Source: Pseudarthrobacter sp. SSS035 (GTDB lineage Bacteria; Actinomycetota; Actinomycetes; Actinomycetales; Micrococcaceae). From it: 64,000 nt of DNA. Location of the stretch: contig NZ_CP096882.1 of assembly GCF_023273875.1 (NCBI RefSeq), forward strand, positions 1,054,001 to 1,118,000, written 5' to 3'. Under the pieces are notes generated by a model that worked only from the letters and a program-made list of their open reading frames with translations, was not told the origin of the DNA and searched no databases. Position numbers and translations under genes: made by a program. Position 1 is the stretch's first letter. Every line of letters begins with the position of its first letter. Positions 1-8,366 of the stretch are shown one piece after another.

Positions 1-1984
1 CGTTCTTGAGTTCCGGAAGGGTGATATTCACGTCGGAGTCGCTGCCGTTGACCACCACGAGGCCCGCCAGCGTGCCGTCATCCGAGCCAAGGAGGAGCTG
101 CATGACCCGGTGCCGGGGATCATTCCACTGATCCATGGACATGGGCTGTCCGGAGTGATCAAACCAGTAGATATAGGACTGCTCATCCCGAGCCGGAAAA
201 TCATGGGGTTGGCTTGCCAGGAACTCCTTGCGCAGCCGGACGTAGCGCTTGGTGCTGCGGAGCATCTCTGCGGATTCCGGCGTACGCGTCCAGTCGAGCC
301 ATGCCAGTGGGTTGTCCTGGCAGTAGGCGTTGTTGTTTCCCTGCTGCGTGCGTGCCAGCTCGTCGCCGGCGGTGATCATGGGCACACCGAGCGAAATCAT
401 CAGGGACGCCATGAGGTTCCGCCGGGACTGCGACCGCTGCGCCAGGATGCTCTCGTCCTCGCTCCGGCCTTCGAAACCGTGGTTGTAGCTGCGGTTGTCC
501 CCGTGCCCGTCCCGGTTCTGCTCGCCGTTGGCCTCGTTGTGTTTACGGTCGTAGGACACGAGGTCGTTGAGCGTGAAGCCGTCGTGTGCCGTGATGAGGT
601 TGACCGACGCCAGCCTGGAACGGCCCGACGCTTCAAAGAGCCCGGCAGACCCGGACAGGGCATCAGCCAGCCGCGCCACGGACCCGCCCTGCCCGCCGGC
701 TTCGATGGCCGCCCGGTCGGCAAGCCAGAAGGAGCGGACGCCGTCCCGGAAGTGGTCGTTCCAGTCAACCCAGCCGCCCGGGAACCGTCCCGTCTGCCAG
801 CCGCCGTAGCCGACGTCCCAGGGCTCGGCGATCAGTTTTACGTCGGACAGCACGGGATCGGCGGCGACAGCCACCAGGAACGGGTGGCGGGGATCAAACT
901 CGTTGTCCGCGTTCCGGCAGAGCGTCACGGCCAGGTCGAAACGGAAGCCGTCGATGTGGAATTCGTCCACCCAATACCGGAGGGAATCCAGCACCAACTG
1001 GACCACCCTGGGCTGGCCGAAATTCAGGCTGTTGCCGCAGCCCGTAGTGTCGATGTACTTCCCGTGGCCATCCGTTCGGTAGTACGTGTCCTCACCGAGT
1101 CCGCGGAAGCTGATGGCCTGGCCGTCCGGGCCGCCCTCGGCAGTGTGGTTGTAGACGACGTCGAGAATCACTTCCAGCCCTGCCGCGTGGAGCAGCTTGA
1201 CCATTCCCTTGAACTCGTCCTGGACGGCGTGCGGTCCGGCATCCCGAGCCGCCTGCGTCGCATAGGCCGCGTGCGGTGCGAAAAACGCGGCCGTATTGTA
1301 GCCCCAGTAGTTGGTCAGGCCGAGGTTCTGCAGGTGCAGCTCATCGAGGTGGAAGTGCACCGGGAGCAGGTGGACAGCGGTAATGCCCAGGCTCTTGAAA
1401 TGCTCGATGATGGCCGGATGGGCCATTCCGGCGTAGGTGCCGCGCAGCTCCTCGGGGACATCGGGATGCAGCATGCTCTGGCCGCGGACATGGGCCTCGT
1501 AGATGATGGTGTTCCGCCACTGCGTCCGGGGCCGTTCGTCGGTGCCCCAGTCAAAATCGCCGGCCATCCGGACGCTCGTCAGGAAACCCTCCCGCTGGTC
1601 CACCGCCCGGCCGTAAGGATCGAGCAAAAGAGGCTGCCCGCCGTCGTCGTCCAGGTCCACGATGGGGACCGCCAGCGGCAACGGGTCCGCCTTGGACGTG
1701 GCGCGGAAACCGTACAGCGATCCGTACGGGAAATCCTCAACAATTCCGTGGTGCACGCCGTGCGTGACATTGGGCAGGGTCTGCAGATGCCACTCGCTGC
1801 CCGGGGCCTTGTAGGCGATCTCAAGGTTCTCCACGGCCGGGGCGTACACGGCCACGTTGGCGCTGGACTGCACGCCGTAATCCGCTCCCGATCCCGGGCG
1901 CAGGACGCTGACACCGAGCGGATACGCCGAAGAGGCATCCCTGGTGGAAGCGGTATCGAAAAGCGGCATGACCATCACGTCCAT
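1..1984 (-). CDS. glgX: Glycogen debranching enzyme GlgX (3' end outside window)
   Basis: GH13 isoamylase-type enzyme that hydrolyses alpha-1,6 branches of glycogen in the cytoplasm. The minus-strand translation, open to the window edge, covers about 661 residues, close to the usual 700, so only the C-terminus is missing. An N-terminal early-set (CBM48-like) region is followed by the catalytic barrel with recognisable motifs DVVYNHTAEG, GFRFDLAVTL (nucleophile Asp), LIAEPWDVGYGG (acid Glu) and ITAHDGFTLNDLVSYDRKHN, which is typical of GlgX. Three in-frame ATGs occur near the start (1984, 1975, 1969) and none has a strong ribosome site, so the exact start is uncertain. Identification is firm; TreX-like debranching is the only close alternative. 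Confidence 0.9.
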   Translation of the reverse strand, partial: MDVMVMPLFDTASTRDASSAYPLGVSVLRPGSGADYGVQSSANVAVYAPAVENLEIAYKAPGSEWHLQTLPNVTHGVHHGIVEDFPYGSLYGFRATSKADPLPLAVPIVDLDDDGGQPLLLDPYGRAVDQREGFLTSVRMAGDFDWGTDERPRTQWRNTIIYEAHVRGQSMLHPDVPEELRGTYAGMAHPAIIEHFKSLGITAVHLLPVHFHLDELHLQNLGLTNYWGYNTAAFFAPHAAYATQAARDAGPHAVQDEFKGMVKLLHAAGLEVILDVVYNHTAEGGPDGQAISFRGLGEDTYYRTDGHGKYIDTTGCGNSLNFGQPRVVQLVLDSLRYWVDEFHIDGFRFDLAVTLCRNADNEFDPRHPFLVAVAADPVLSDVKLIAEPWDVGYGGWQTGRFPGGWVDWNDHFRDGVRSFWLADRAAIEAGGQGGSVARLADALSGSAGLFEASGRSRLASVNLITAHDGFTLNDLVSYDRKHNEANGEQNRDGHGDNRSYNHGFEGRSEDESILAQRSQSRRNLMASLMISLGVPMITAGDELARTQQGNNNAYCQDNPLAWLDWTRTPESAEMLRSTKRYVRLRKEFLASQPHDFPARDEQSYIYWFDHSGQPMSMDQWNDPRHRVMQLLLGSDDGTLAGLVVVNGSDSDVNITLPELKN

Positions 1985-2060
1985 GGTAGCGGCCAGCGGC
2001 TGTTGAACTGCACCGGTGCTTTTATGACGACATCTGGCAAGGTCCCGGAGGTTTAACCAA

Positions 2061-2099
2061 AAAGCGAAACCCCTCATGCCGTGATGTGGCATCAGGGGT
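2061..2099 (-). terminator. Intrinsic terminator after rlmB
   Basis: Arms at 2069-2080 and 2088-2099 (12 bp, one mismatch, 7-nt loop) are followed on the minus strand by TTTCGCTTTTT. It lies downstream of the minus-strand cysS-rlmB genes and upstream of glgX. Confidence 0.7.
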
Positions 2100-2121
2100 C
2101 TCGACAGGCTCGACCACCGAG
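2098..2121. repeat. REP-like intergenic element
   Basis: The core TCGACAGGCTCGACCACCG resembles short dispersed elements that I recall from Arthrobacter and related genomes. There is only one copy in this window, so repeat status cannot be shown here. Confidence 0.35.
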
Positions 2122-2225
2122 GGACCAGGGGCTTCGGGGGCACCGCCGGCGTCCGGAAGCGTGCGTCAGAGCGACGAAGGAGCAGCACGCGGAGGACGGC
2201 GGCTGTGCCGCCGCCTCGCAGCGAG

Positions 2226-3215
2226 TTACTTGACGGCGCGCTGCCTCGAGATCTCGTACAGGGAGATGCCAACGGCCATGGAGGCGTTGAGCGATTCCAT
2301 GGCGGAGTTGATCGGGATGGAGACGATCTGGTCGCAGTTTTCGCGGACCAGGCGGCTCAGGCCCTTGCCCTCGGAACCGACCACAATGCACACGGGCTCC
2401 GTGGCCAGGGTGAGGGCAGGCAGCGATACGTCGCCGTCGCCGTCGAGCCCCAGGACGAAGATGCCCATGTTCTTGAACTGCTTCAGGGCACTGTTCAGAT
2501 TGCCCGCACGTGCCACCGGGACACGAACGGCCGCGCCGGCGCTGGTCTTCCAGGCCGAGGCTGTGACGCCCACGGAGCGGCGTTCCGGGACGATGACGCC
2601 GTGGCCGCTGAAGGCCGAGACGGAGCGGATGATGGCGCCGAGGTTGCGCGGGTCCGTGATGCCGTCCAGGGCAACAAACAGCGGCGCGTTGGCTACGTGG
2701 CCCTTCTTCCAGCGGTCGAGGGTTTCCTCGGCCAGGTCATACGCGTCCTGGTACTCGTAGGGCGGGATCTGCAGGACCAGGCCCTGGTGCACCGCGTCCT
2801 CCGTCATGCGGTCCAGTTCGACCTTGCCGGTCTCAAGCAGCGGGATGCCGCGTTCGGCCGCGATCTTCAGCGACTCCTTGACGCGGTCATCCATTTCAAT
2901 CCGGATGGCAATGTGCAGGGCCTTCGCGGGGATCCCGGCGCGGAGGGCTTCGACCACCGAGTTACGGCCGGTGACAACTTCCTCGGTGGCGCGGCCTTTG
3001 GGGCCCGAGCGGGAAGCGCCGGCGCTGCGCGCACCCGTGCCGCGCTTGGCGGCCGAACGCTCGGACAGCTGCTTGCTCTTGTGCGCCTTGTGGTACGGGC
3101 GGTCCTCCGCCTTGGGTGTGGGACCCTTGCCTTCCAGGGCCTTACGGCCATGACCACCGGTTCCGATGGTTGGCCCCTTCTTTGCTTTGACCGACCGGCG
3201 ACCGTTGTTGGCCAT
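2226..3215 (-). CDS. rlmB: 23S rRNA 2'-O-methyltransferase RlmB (SpoU/TrmH family)
   Basis: A SPOUT-fold enzyme of 329 residues, predicted to methylate the 2'-OH of a 23S rRNA guanosine (G2251 in E. coli). The first 80 residues are basic and low in complexity, as in actinobacterial homologues. Then come the substrate-binding domain (GRNSVVEALRAGIPAKALHIA) and the C-terminal knot with the family motifs DGITDPRNLGAIIRS, VVGSEGKGLSRLVRENCD and IPINSAMESLNASMAVGISLYE. The gene follows cysS in the same direction and ends before an intrinsic terminator. The plain SpoU family also includes TsnR-type resistance enzymes, but the N-terminal domain and the context favour RlmB. Confidence 0.92.
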   Translation of the reverse strand: MANNGRRSVKAKKGPTIGTGGHGRKALEGKGPTPKAEDRPYHKAHKSKQLSERSAAKRGTGARSAGASRSGPKGRATEEVVTGRNSVVEALRAGIPAKALHIAIRIEMDDRVKESLKIAAERGIPLLETGKVELDRMTEDAVHQGLVLQIPPYEYQDAYDLAEETLDRWKKGHVANAPLFVALDGITDPRNLGAIIRSVSAFSGHGVIVPERRSVGVTASAWKTSAGAAVRVPVARAGNLNSALKQFKNMGIFVLGLDGDGDVSLPALTLATEPVCIVVGSEGKGLSRLVRENCDQIVSIPINSAMESLNASMAVGISLYEISRQRAVK

Positions 3216-3284
3216 GATTTTTCCACCCTTGATTGTTTGACTGAGTCTGCTTACCAGTCTACTGAATCAAGTAAAATCGCCGGT

Positions 3285-4742
3285 TCAGTCCCGTTGCAGG
3301 CTCCAGGTAGCGCCATTTGGGCCATCTTCGACGACGACGCCGGCCGCCTTCAGCGTGTCGCGGATGGCGTCGGAGGCAGCCCAGTCCTTGGTGGCCCGGG
3401 CCTGGGTGCGGGCAGCGAGCTGGGCTTCCACCAGGACGTCGAGGGCGGCCGATTCCCGGGCGTCCGACGCCGGGCCGGACGCCACCGCATTCAGGCCCAG
3501 GACCCGCAGCATGTCATGAACGCTGTGCAGCGCCTGCTGTGCGTCCTCCAGCGTCCCCTCCGTCAAGGCAGTGTTGCCGGCACGGACTGTTTCGTGGACC
3601 ACTGCGAGGGCCTGCGGCACGTTGAGATCGTCATCCATGGCGCTCTCGAACGCCTCGGGAACCTTGCCATAGGTGGCGAAAGTGTAGTTCCCACCGGCGG
3701 CGAGGGCCCGAACGGCGCGGCTGATGAAGCCGTCAATGCGTTCGACGGCGGCGGCGGCCTCGTCGAGCGATGTGGGGCGGTAGTCCAGCACTGACCGGTA
3801 GTGGGCCTGCCCGAGGTAGTAGCGGACCACCCGCGGCGACGCGATGTCCAGCATCTCCGAAGGGCTGATGGTGTTGCCGATGGACTTGGACATTTTCTCG
3901 CCCTGGTACGTGACCATGCCGTTGTGCATCCAGAAGTTGGCGAAACCGTGCCCTGCGGCCTGGGACTGCGCCATTTCGTTTTCGTGGTGCGGGAAGCGCA
4001 GGTCCAGTCCGCCGCCGTGGATATCAAACTCGGTGCCGAGGTACTTGGTGACCATGGCCGAGCATTCCAGGTGCCAGCCCGGACGTCCGGCGCCCCAGGG
4101 CGAGGCCCAGCTCGCCGTCGTCGGCTCTCCTTCTTTGGAGCCCTTCCACAGCGCAAAGTCGCGGGGGTCCTTCTTGCCCCGGGGGTCCGCGTCCGGGGCA
4201 CCCTGCATGTCGTCAATGTTCTGGCGCGTCAGTGACCCGTACTTGTCCCAGGACCGCACGTCGAAGTAGACGTCGCCGGAATCGTCCAGCGCCGCGTAGG
4301 CGTGGCTGCGGTCGATCAGCTGCTGGATCAGCGCATGCATTTCGGGGATATGGCCGGTTGCCCGTGGCTCATAAGTGGGCCGGGAAACGCCGAGCGTGTC
4401 GTAGGCCTGCAGGAACGCCTGCTCGTAGCGGTAGGCCAGGGCCCACCACTCCTCCTCTCGGACAGCGTCCGGTCCGGCTTCGAAGTCCGGGCTGAACGAT
4501 TCGGCAGACTTGGCGAGGATCTTGTCGTCGATGTCCGTGACGTTGCGGACCGCGGTGACCCGCAGCCCCCGGTACTCAAGCCAGCGAGTGAGCTGGTCAA
4601 AGGCGATCGCCGAGCGGATGTGGCCTACGTGGGGCATGCCCTGCACGGTGGCTCCGCAGTAGTACAGGCTCGCTTTTCCCGGGACGAGGGGAACGAAGTC
4701 ACGGACTTCGGCGGACGCGGTGTCATAGAAGCGGAGAGTCAC
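3285..4742 (-). CDS. cysS: Cysteinyl-tRNA synthetase
   Basis: Class I aminoacyl-tRNA synthetase of 485 residues that charges tRNA-Cys. The HIGH signature appears as HVGH after YYCGATVQGMP, KMSKS is intact in GEKMSKSIGN, and zinc-site residues lie in the YYCG, GWHLECSAM and FPHHENE segments. The protein starts with GTG at 4742. It is longer than MshC, the related mycothiol ligase of about 410 residues, and has the C-terminal DALR-type and anticodon-binding region that MshC lacks, so CysRS is the better call. It sits in the conserved carD-ispD-ispF-cysS-rlmB cluster, although an 84-bp gap separates it from ispF. Confidence 0.95.
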   Translation of the reverse strand: MTLRFYDTASAEVRDFVPLVPGKASLYYCGATVQGMPHVGHIRSAIAFDQLTRWLEYRGLRVTAVRNVTDIDDKILAKSAESFSPDFEAGPDAVREEEWWALAYRYEQAFLQAYDTLGVSRPTYEPRATGHIPEMHALIQQLIDRSHAYAALDDSGDVYFDVRSWDKYGSLTRQNIDDMQGAPDADPRGKKDPRDFALWKGSKEGEPTTASWASPWGAGRPGWHLECSAMVTKYLGTEFDIHGGGLDLRFPHHENEMAQSQAAGHGFANFWMHNGMVTYQGEKMSKSIGNTISPSEMLDIASPRVVRYYLGQAHYRSVLDYRPTSLDEAAAAVERIDGFISRAVRALAAGGNYTFATYGKVPEAFESAMDDDLNVPQALAVVHETVRAGNTALTEGTLEDAQQALHSVHDMLRVLGLNAVASGPASDARESAALDVLVEAQLAARTQARATKDWAASDAIRDTLKAAGVVVEDGPNGATWSLQRD

Positions 4743-4827
4743 CGCTCCAGATTAGCGGAAAAGGCCTGCGTGCCGGCCCCCGCGCGTTATCCGGCCTGAA
4801 CAGCCCGGCGTGAATCCGCGGGGTTAG

Positions 4828-5325
4828 TCAACGCGGATAGACCAAAGCGGTGGCGACGGCGGAAATGCCCTCGCCCCTGCCGGTGAAACCGAGTCCGTCG
4901 CTGGTGGTGGCCGTGACACTGACCGGCGCCCCTGCCGCCTCGCTCAGCACGCGTTGGGACTCTTCCCTCCGCGGGCCGAATTTGGGACGCGTAGCCACGA
5001 ACTGCACTGCCACGTTGCCGATCTCAAAGCCGGCCGCCCGGACTATCCTCGCCGCCTCGGTCAGGAGCGTGACGCCGGAGGCTCCGGCGAACTCCGGACG
5101 GTCGGTTCCGAAATGCGTGCCGAGGTCCCCGATGCCGGCGGCCGAGAACAGGGCGTCCGCGGCGGCGTGTGCCACCGGGTCCCCGTCCGAATGCCCGGCC
5201 AGTCCACGCTCGCCTTCCCAGAACAGCCCGCCCAGCCAGAGCGGACGGGGAAGGTCTGGGGACGCGTAGGCATGGACATCCAGGCCGATGCCCGTGCGCG
5301 GCAGGATCATCTTGGCTTCACTCAT
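4828..5325 (-). CDS. ispF: 2-C-methyl-D-erythritol 2,4-cyclodiphosphate synthase
   Basis: IspF catalyses the fifth step of the MEP isoprenoid pathway, cyclising CDP-methylerythritol 2-phosphate with release of CMP. The 165-residue protein is full length. It shows the metal-binding GIGLDVHAY motif (Asp and His), the GHSDGDPVAHAAADAL motif, and the C-terminal TSDGLGFTGRGEGISAVATALV segment. Its ATG begins 2 nt after the stop codon of ispD, so the two genes are translated from one message and encode consecutive activities around IspE. Confidence 0.96.
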   Translation of the reverse strand: MSEAKMILPRTGIGLDVHAYASPDLPRPLWLGGLFWEGERGLAGHSDGDPVAHAAADALFSAAGIGDLGTHFGTDRPEFAGASGVTLLTEAARIVRAAGFEIGNVAVQFVATRPKFGPRREESQRVLSEAAGAPVSVTATTSDGLGFTGRGEGISAVATALVYPR

Positions 5326-5327
5326 GC

Positions 5328-6134
5328 CTAACCCTCCACCCAGCGGATGCCCAGCGGGCCTTCCAGCAGTCCCTCGGCAATGATCAGGTCCAGTGGCGTG
5401 GTGATTTTCAATGACTGTGTGGAGCCATGGACGGCGTGCACGGGAACTCCCAGGAGTTCCACCAGCATGGCGTCGTCGGTGACCGCCGCGGCCTGTTTCT
5501 CGTCAAAGTCAGCGGCTGCCTGATGGGCCTGGATCAGTGTGGACAGGCGGAACCCTTGGGGCGTCTGGACCGCACGGAGCTCCTCCCGCGGCGCGGTCCC
5601 GGTCACGAGTTCCGGGGCTATGCTGCTGTCGTCACCGGTCGTGGGGGTAACCATCTTCACCGTATCCACCACCGGTACGGCAGGAATCACTGCAACGGCG
5701 CCGGCAGCCAGGGAATCGACGACACGGTGGAAGACATACTCGGGCGTCAGCGCCCTGGCGGCGTCGTGGACCAGCACAGCTTCGGTGCCGTCCAGCAAGG
5801 CCGCCAACGCTGACCGGACGGAAGCGGCACGGGTGGCGCCGCCGTCGACCGTTGTCAGCACAGGAAGCGGGTTCTCCTGGTTGGCATCGTGCCCCGCCCG
5901 GAGTTCCTCGGCGAAGGCCGCGCACAATTCCTGCAGGACCGTATCGCCGGGCGGCAGGGCCACACAGATCTGGCGTGCGACGCCGGCGGCAGCGACGCCC
6001 CGGAGGGCATGCGTAAGGATGGCGTCACTCCCCAGCGGCACGCGCGCCTTGGGCATGCCGTAACCCAGCCGCTCACCGGAACCTGCGGCCACAATGACGA
6101 CGGCGGTGACGGGGCGGGGAAGTCCGTTGTTCAT
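5328..6134 (-). CDS. ispD: 2-C-methyl-D-erythritol 4-phosphate cytidylyltransferase
   Basis: IspD transfers CMP to methylerythritol 4-phosphate in the MEP pathway. I place the start at the ATG at 6134 (MNNGLPRP), because the further 35 in-frame residues upstream look like translated intergenic DNA that runs into the carD terminator. The 268-residue product has the nucleotidyltransferase signature VAAGSGERLGYGMPKA near the N-terminus, VLVHDAARAL in the middle, and the C-terminal KITTPLDLIIAE. The gene lies downstream of carD and directly upstream of ispF. Confidence 0.95.
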   Translation of the reverse strand: MNNGLPRPVTAVVIVAAGSGERLGYGMPKARVPLGSDAILTHALRGVAAAGVARQICVALPPGDTVLQELCAAFAEELRAGHDANQENPLPVLTTVDGGATRAASVRSALAALLDGTEAVLVHDAARALTPEYVFHRVVDSLAAGAVAVIPAVPVVDTVKMVTPTTGDDSSIAPELVTGTAPREELRAVQTPQGFRLSTLIQAHQAAADFDEKQAAAVTDDAMLVELLGVPVHAVHGSTQSLKITTPLDLIIAEGLLEGPLGIRWVEG

Positions 6135-6237
6135 GCGGTCCAGCCTACGTGCCTGCCTGCCCGGCGTGCCGAATCCCACCCGCGCGACGCGCCTGCCGCT
6201 GCGGACACTTGGCTGGAAACGTGGCCCCGAAAAGGGC

Positions 6238-6274
6238 AAAAAGAAACCCCGGAGGCACTTGCGTACCCCCGGGG
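6238..6274 (-). terminator. Intrinsic terminator after carD
   Basis: Arms CCCCGGAGG (6247-6255) and CCCCCGGGG (6266-6274) pair with one G-U wobble. They are followed on the minus strand by TTTCTTTTT (6238-6246). The stem starts just 8 nt past the carD stop, which suggests that ispD has its own promoter or depends on read-through. Confidence 0.8.
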
Positions 6275-6282
6275 CTCAATTC

Positions 6283-6765
6283 TTAGGAAGCCAGGACCTC
6301 GTCGAGAACGCTTGCAGCCTTCTCTTCATCAGTCTTTTCAGCCAGTGCAAGTTCTGAAATCAGAATCTGACGGGCCTTGGCCAGCATGCGCTTCTCACCT
6401 GCGGAAAGGCCCCGATCGTGATCACGGCGCCAGAGGTCGCGAACAACCTCGGCTACCTTGATGACGTCACCGGAAGCAAGCTTCTCCAGATTTGCCTTGT
6501 ATCTGCGCGACCAGTTGGTGGGTTCTTCAGTGAACTCAGCCCGGAGAACATCAAATACGTGCTCCAGACCTTCCTTGCCCACTACGTCACGGACCCCAAC
6601 AAGGTCAACGTTCTCTGCTGGAACTTCAATGGTCAGATCACCCTGAGCCACCTTGAGCTTGAGATACATTTTCTCTTCGCCCTTGACAGTGCGCATCTTG
6701 ATTTCTTCAATTTTTGCAGCACCGTGGTGAGGGTAAACTACTGTCTCGCCGACCTCAAATACCAT
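6283..6765 (-). CDS. carD: CarD-family RNA polymerase-binding transcription regulator
   Basis: Global regulator that binds the RNA polymerase beta subunit and stabilises open complexes at promoters, notably rRNA promoters in mycobacteria. From the ATG at 6765 (MVFEVGETVVYPHHGAAKIEEI) the product has 160 residues, the usual size. The N-terminal Tudor-like RNAP-interacting domain is followed by the helical DNA-binding domain containing PTNWSRRYKANLEKLASGD, which includes the conserved Trp for the upstream fork. An AAGGGGA ribosome site lies about 8 nt before this ATG, while the upstream in-frame ATG at 6801 has none. Position next to ispD is the standard actinobacterial arrangement. Confidence 0.95.
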   Translation of the reverse strand: MVFEVGETVVYPHHGAAKIEEIKMRTVKGEEKMYLKLKVAQGDLTIEVPAENVDLVGVRDVVGKEGLEHVFDVLRAEFTEEPTNWSRRYKANLEKLASGDVIKVAEVVRDLWRRDHDRGLSAGEKRMLAKARQILISELALAEKTDEEKAASVLDEVLAS

Positions 6766-7020
6766 GTGGACATTCCCCTTTCCCGCAGACCAGTTTATCA
6801 CGATTCAGGCATATGACTGGCCTCGAACCGGCCCCGGAACCCCGGAAATACGCGGAAAATGGGCAGAATAGACCCCCTTCGCCCCCTTGACGAATGCAGA
6901 TAATAGTGCATGTGCGGCCTGCTGCCAAGGGCAATATGACCGTGCGGAATCCTCGTTTGGGCCGCTTTGCCGCTAGGCTATGGCTGAATAATGTTTCAAG
7001 ACTCTTGAGGAGTGCGTGAC

Positions 7021-7581
7021 GTGCGTTTCACTGCGATGAACCGGGCCCAGGGCGGCAAACTGGCACTGGCGGCAGGTTCCCTGGCCCTCGCCCTGGCGAC
7101 GATGACCGGCTGTGGCTACATCAACCCCCAGCAGACTTCTCACCAGTACGCGGCGTCGGACGGTATCCGCGCCGACCTGGGTCCGCTGCAGCTGCGCAAC
7201 ATGCTGATTGTCTCCGCCGGCGCAGACAAGCCCGGCCGCCTGCTCGGCGCCGTTTACAACTCCTCTTCACAGGACGTCAAGCTCACCGTCAACGGGGCCC
7301 AGGGTTCACAGACGCAGGTGCCGGTGAAAGCCAACTCCTACACCCTGCTCAACGACTCCACGGATGAAGCCATCCTCAGCACGAGCGGCGGCATCGCCGG
7401 CTCCCTCGTCGATGTGAAGATCACCGAAGACGGCACCAACGTGAGCAAGACTGTCCGCGTGCCTGTCCTGGATGGTTCCCTCGCGGAGTACAAGGAGTAC
7501 CTGCCGGCCGGCAGCGAGCCGACCGGATCCGCCACACCCAGCCCGTCGCCGTCGGCCACCGGCACTGGTGCGGCCCACTAA
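7021..7581 (+). CDS. Secreted lipoprotein of unknown function
   Basis: Predicted exported lipoprotein of 186 residues. The start is the GTG at 7021, because GAGGAG at 7007-7012 sits 8 nt upstream; a GTG at 7012 and an ATG at 7036 are in-frame alternatives. A hydrophobic signal segment ends in the lipobox MTGC, giving a lipid-anchored Cys followed by YINPQQTS. The mature part is beta-rich with a GxLLGAVYNSSSQDVKLTV segment and ends in a Ser/Pro/Thr-rich tail. I recall similar lipoproteins near senX3-regX3 in Arthrobacter relatives, but know no function. A strong bidirectional terminator follows. Confidence 0.75.
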   Translation: MRFTAMNRAQGGKLALAAGSLALALATMTGCGYINPQQTSHQYAASDGIRADLGPLQLRNMLIVSAGADKPGRLLGAVYNSSSQDVKLTVNGAQGSQTQVPVKANSYTLLNDSTDEAILSTSGGIAGSLVDVKITEDGTNVSKTVRVPVLDGSLAEYKEYLPAGSEPTGSATPSPSPSATGTGAAH

Positions 7582-7592
7582 GCAGCAGCAAA

Positions 7593-7636
7593 GCACAAAA
7601 GGAGGGGCTCCCCGCGGGGAGCCCCTCCTTTTGTGC
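7593..7636. terminator. Bidirectional terminator
   Basis: A perfect 21-bp inverted repeat (7593-7613 and 7616-7636) with a 2-nt loop has AAAA/TTTT inside the arms. It serves the plus-strand lipoprotein gene and the convergent regX3. Confidence 0.85.
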
Positions 7637-7685
7637 ACTTGAAGTCTGGTGCGCCTGATGCCGGCGTGCCATACGGCGGAGTGGC

Positions 7686-8366
7686 CTACGGCTCGAACTT
7701 GTAGCCCAGGCCGCGGACGGTTACCAGGAAACGCGGTATGGACGGGTCGGGCTCGATCTTGCCGCGCAGCCGCTTGACGTGCACGTCCAGGGTTTTGGTG
7801 TCCCCCACGTAGTCCGAACCCCAGACCCGGTCGATCAGCTGGCCGCGGGTGAGTACGCGGCCGGAGTTGCGCAGCAGCATTTCCAGCAACTCGAACTCCT
7901 TCAGCGGCAACAGGACCTGCTGGCCATCCACGCTGACCACATGCCGTTCGATGTCCATCCGGACAGGGCCGGCCTGGACTGTGGCCGAGATCAGTTCCTC
8001 AGGTTCACCTTGCCGGCGGAGTACGGCCCGGACGCGGGCCACCAGCTCGCGGGAGGAATAGGGCTTGGTGACGTAGTCGTCAGCGCCCAGCTCCAGGCCA
8101 ACCACTTTGTCAATCTCGGAGTCCTTGGCCGTCAGCATGATGACCGGAACGCTGGAGCGCTGCCGCAGCTGGCGGCAGACCTCCGTGCCCGACAGGCCGG
8201 GGAGCTGCAGGTCCAGCAGCACCAGATCCGCCCCGTTCCGGTCGAATTCGGTAATGGCGTCGAGGCCGTTGTCCACCACTTCTACCTCGAACCCCTCCTT
8301 GCCCAGTAGATAGGACAACGGATCACTGAACGATTCTTCGTCTTCGACAATCAAAATCCTGCTCAA
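7686..8366 (-). CDS. regX3: Response regulator RegX3 (phosphate-type OmpR family)
   Basis: OmpR/PhoB-type response regulator of 226 residues that controls phosphate-starvation genes. The receiver domain carries the phospho-acceptor Asp52 in LVLLDLQLPG, the acidic pair in VEDEE and Lys in TKPYSS. The C-terminal winged helix includes KEFELLEMLLRNSGRVLTRGQLIDRVWG and VRGLGYKFEP. Translation starts with TTG at 8366, overlapping the senX3 stop by 4 nt (TTGA), so the pair is translationally coupled. A PHO-box-like array upstream of phoU is a likely target. The family also includes PhoP of Streptomyces. Confidence 0.93.
   Translation of the reverse strand: MSRILIVEDEESFSDPLSYLLGKEGFEVEVVDNGLDAITEFDRNGADLVLLDLQLPGLSGTEVCRQLRQRSSVPVIMLTAKDSEIDKVVGLELGADDYVTKPYSSRELVARVRAVLRRQGEPEELISATVQAGPVRMDIERHVVSVDGQQVLLPLKEFELLEMLLRNSGRVLTRGQLIDRVWGSDYVGDTKTLDVHVKRLRGKIEPDPSIPRFLVTVRGLGYKFEP

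Noticed and set aside
110..2056. 648-codon plus-strand ORF
   Set aside because: It is antisense to glgX, whose minus-strand translation carries all GH13 motifs. Its own translation shows no domain.
2205..3794. 529-codon plus-strand ORF
   Set aside because: Antisense to rlmB and cysS; a GC-rich shadow frame.
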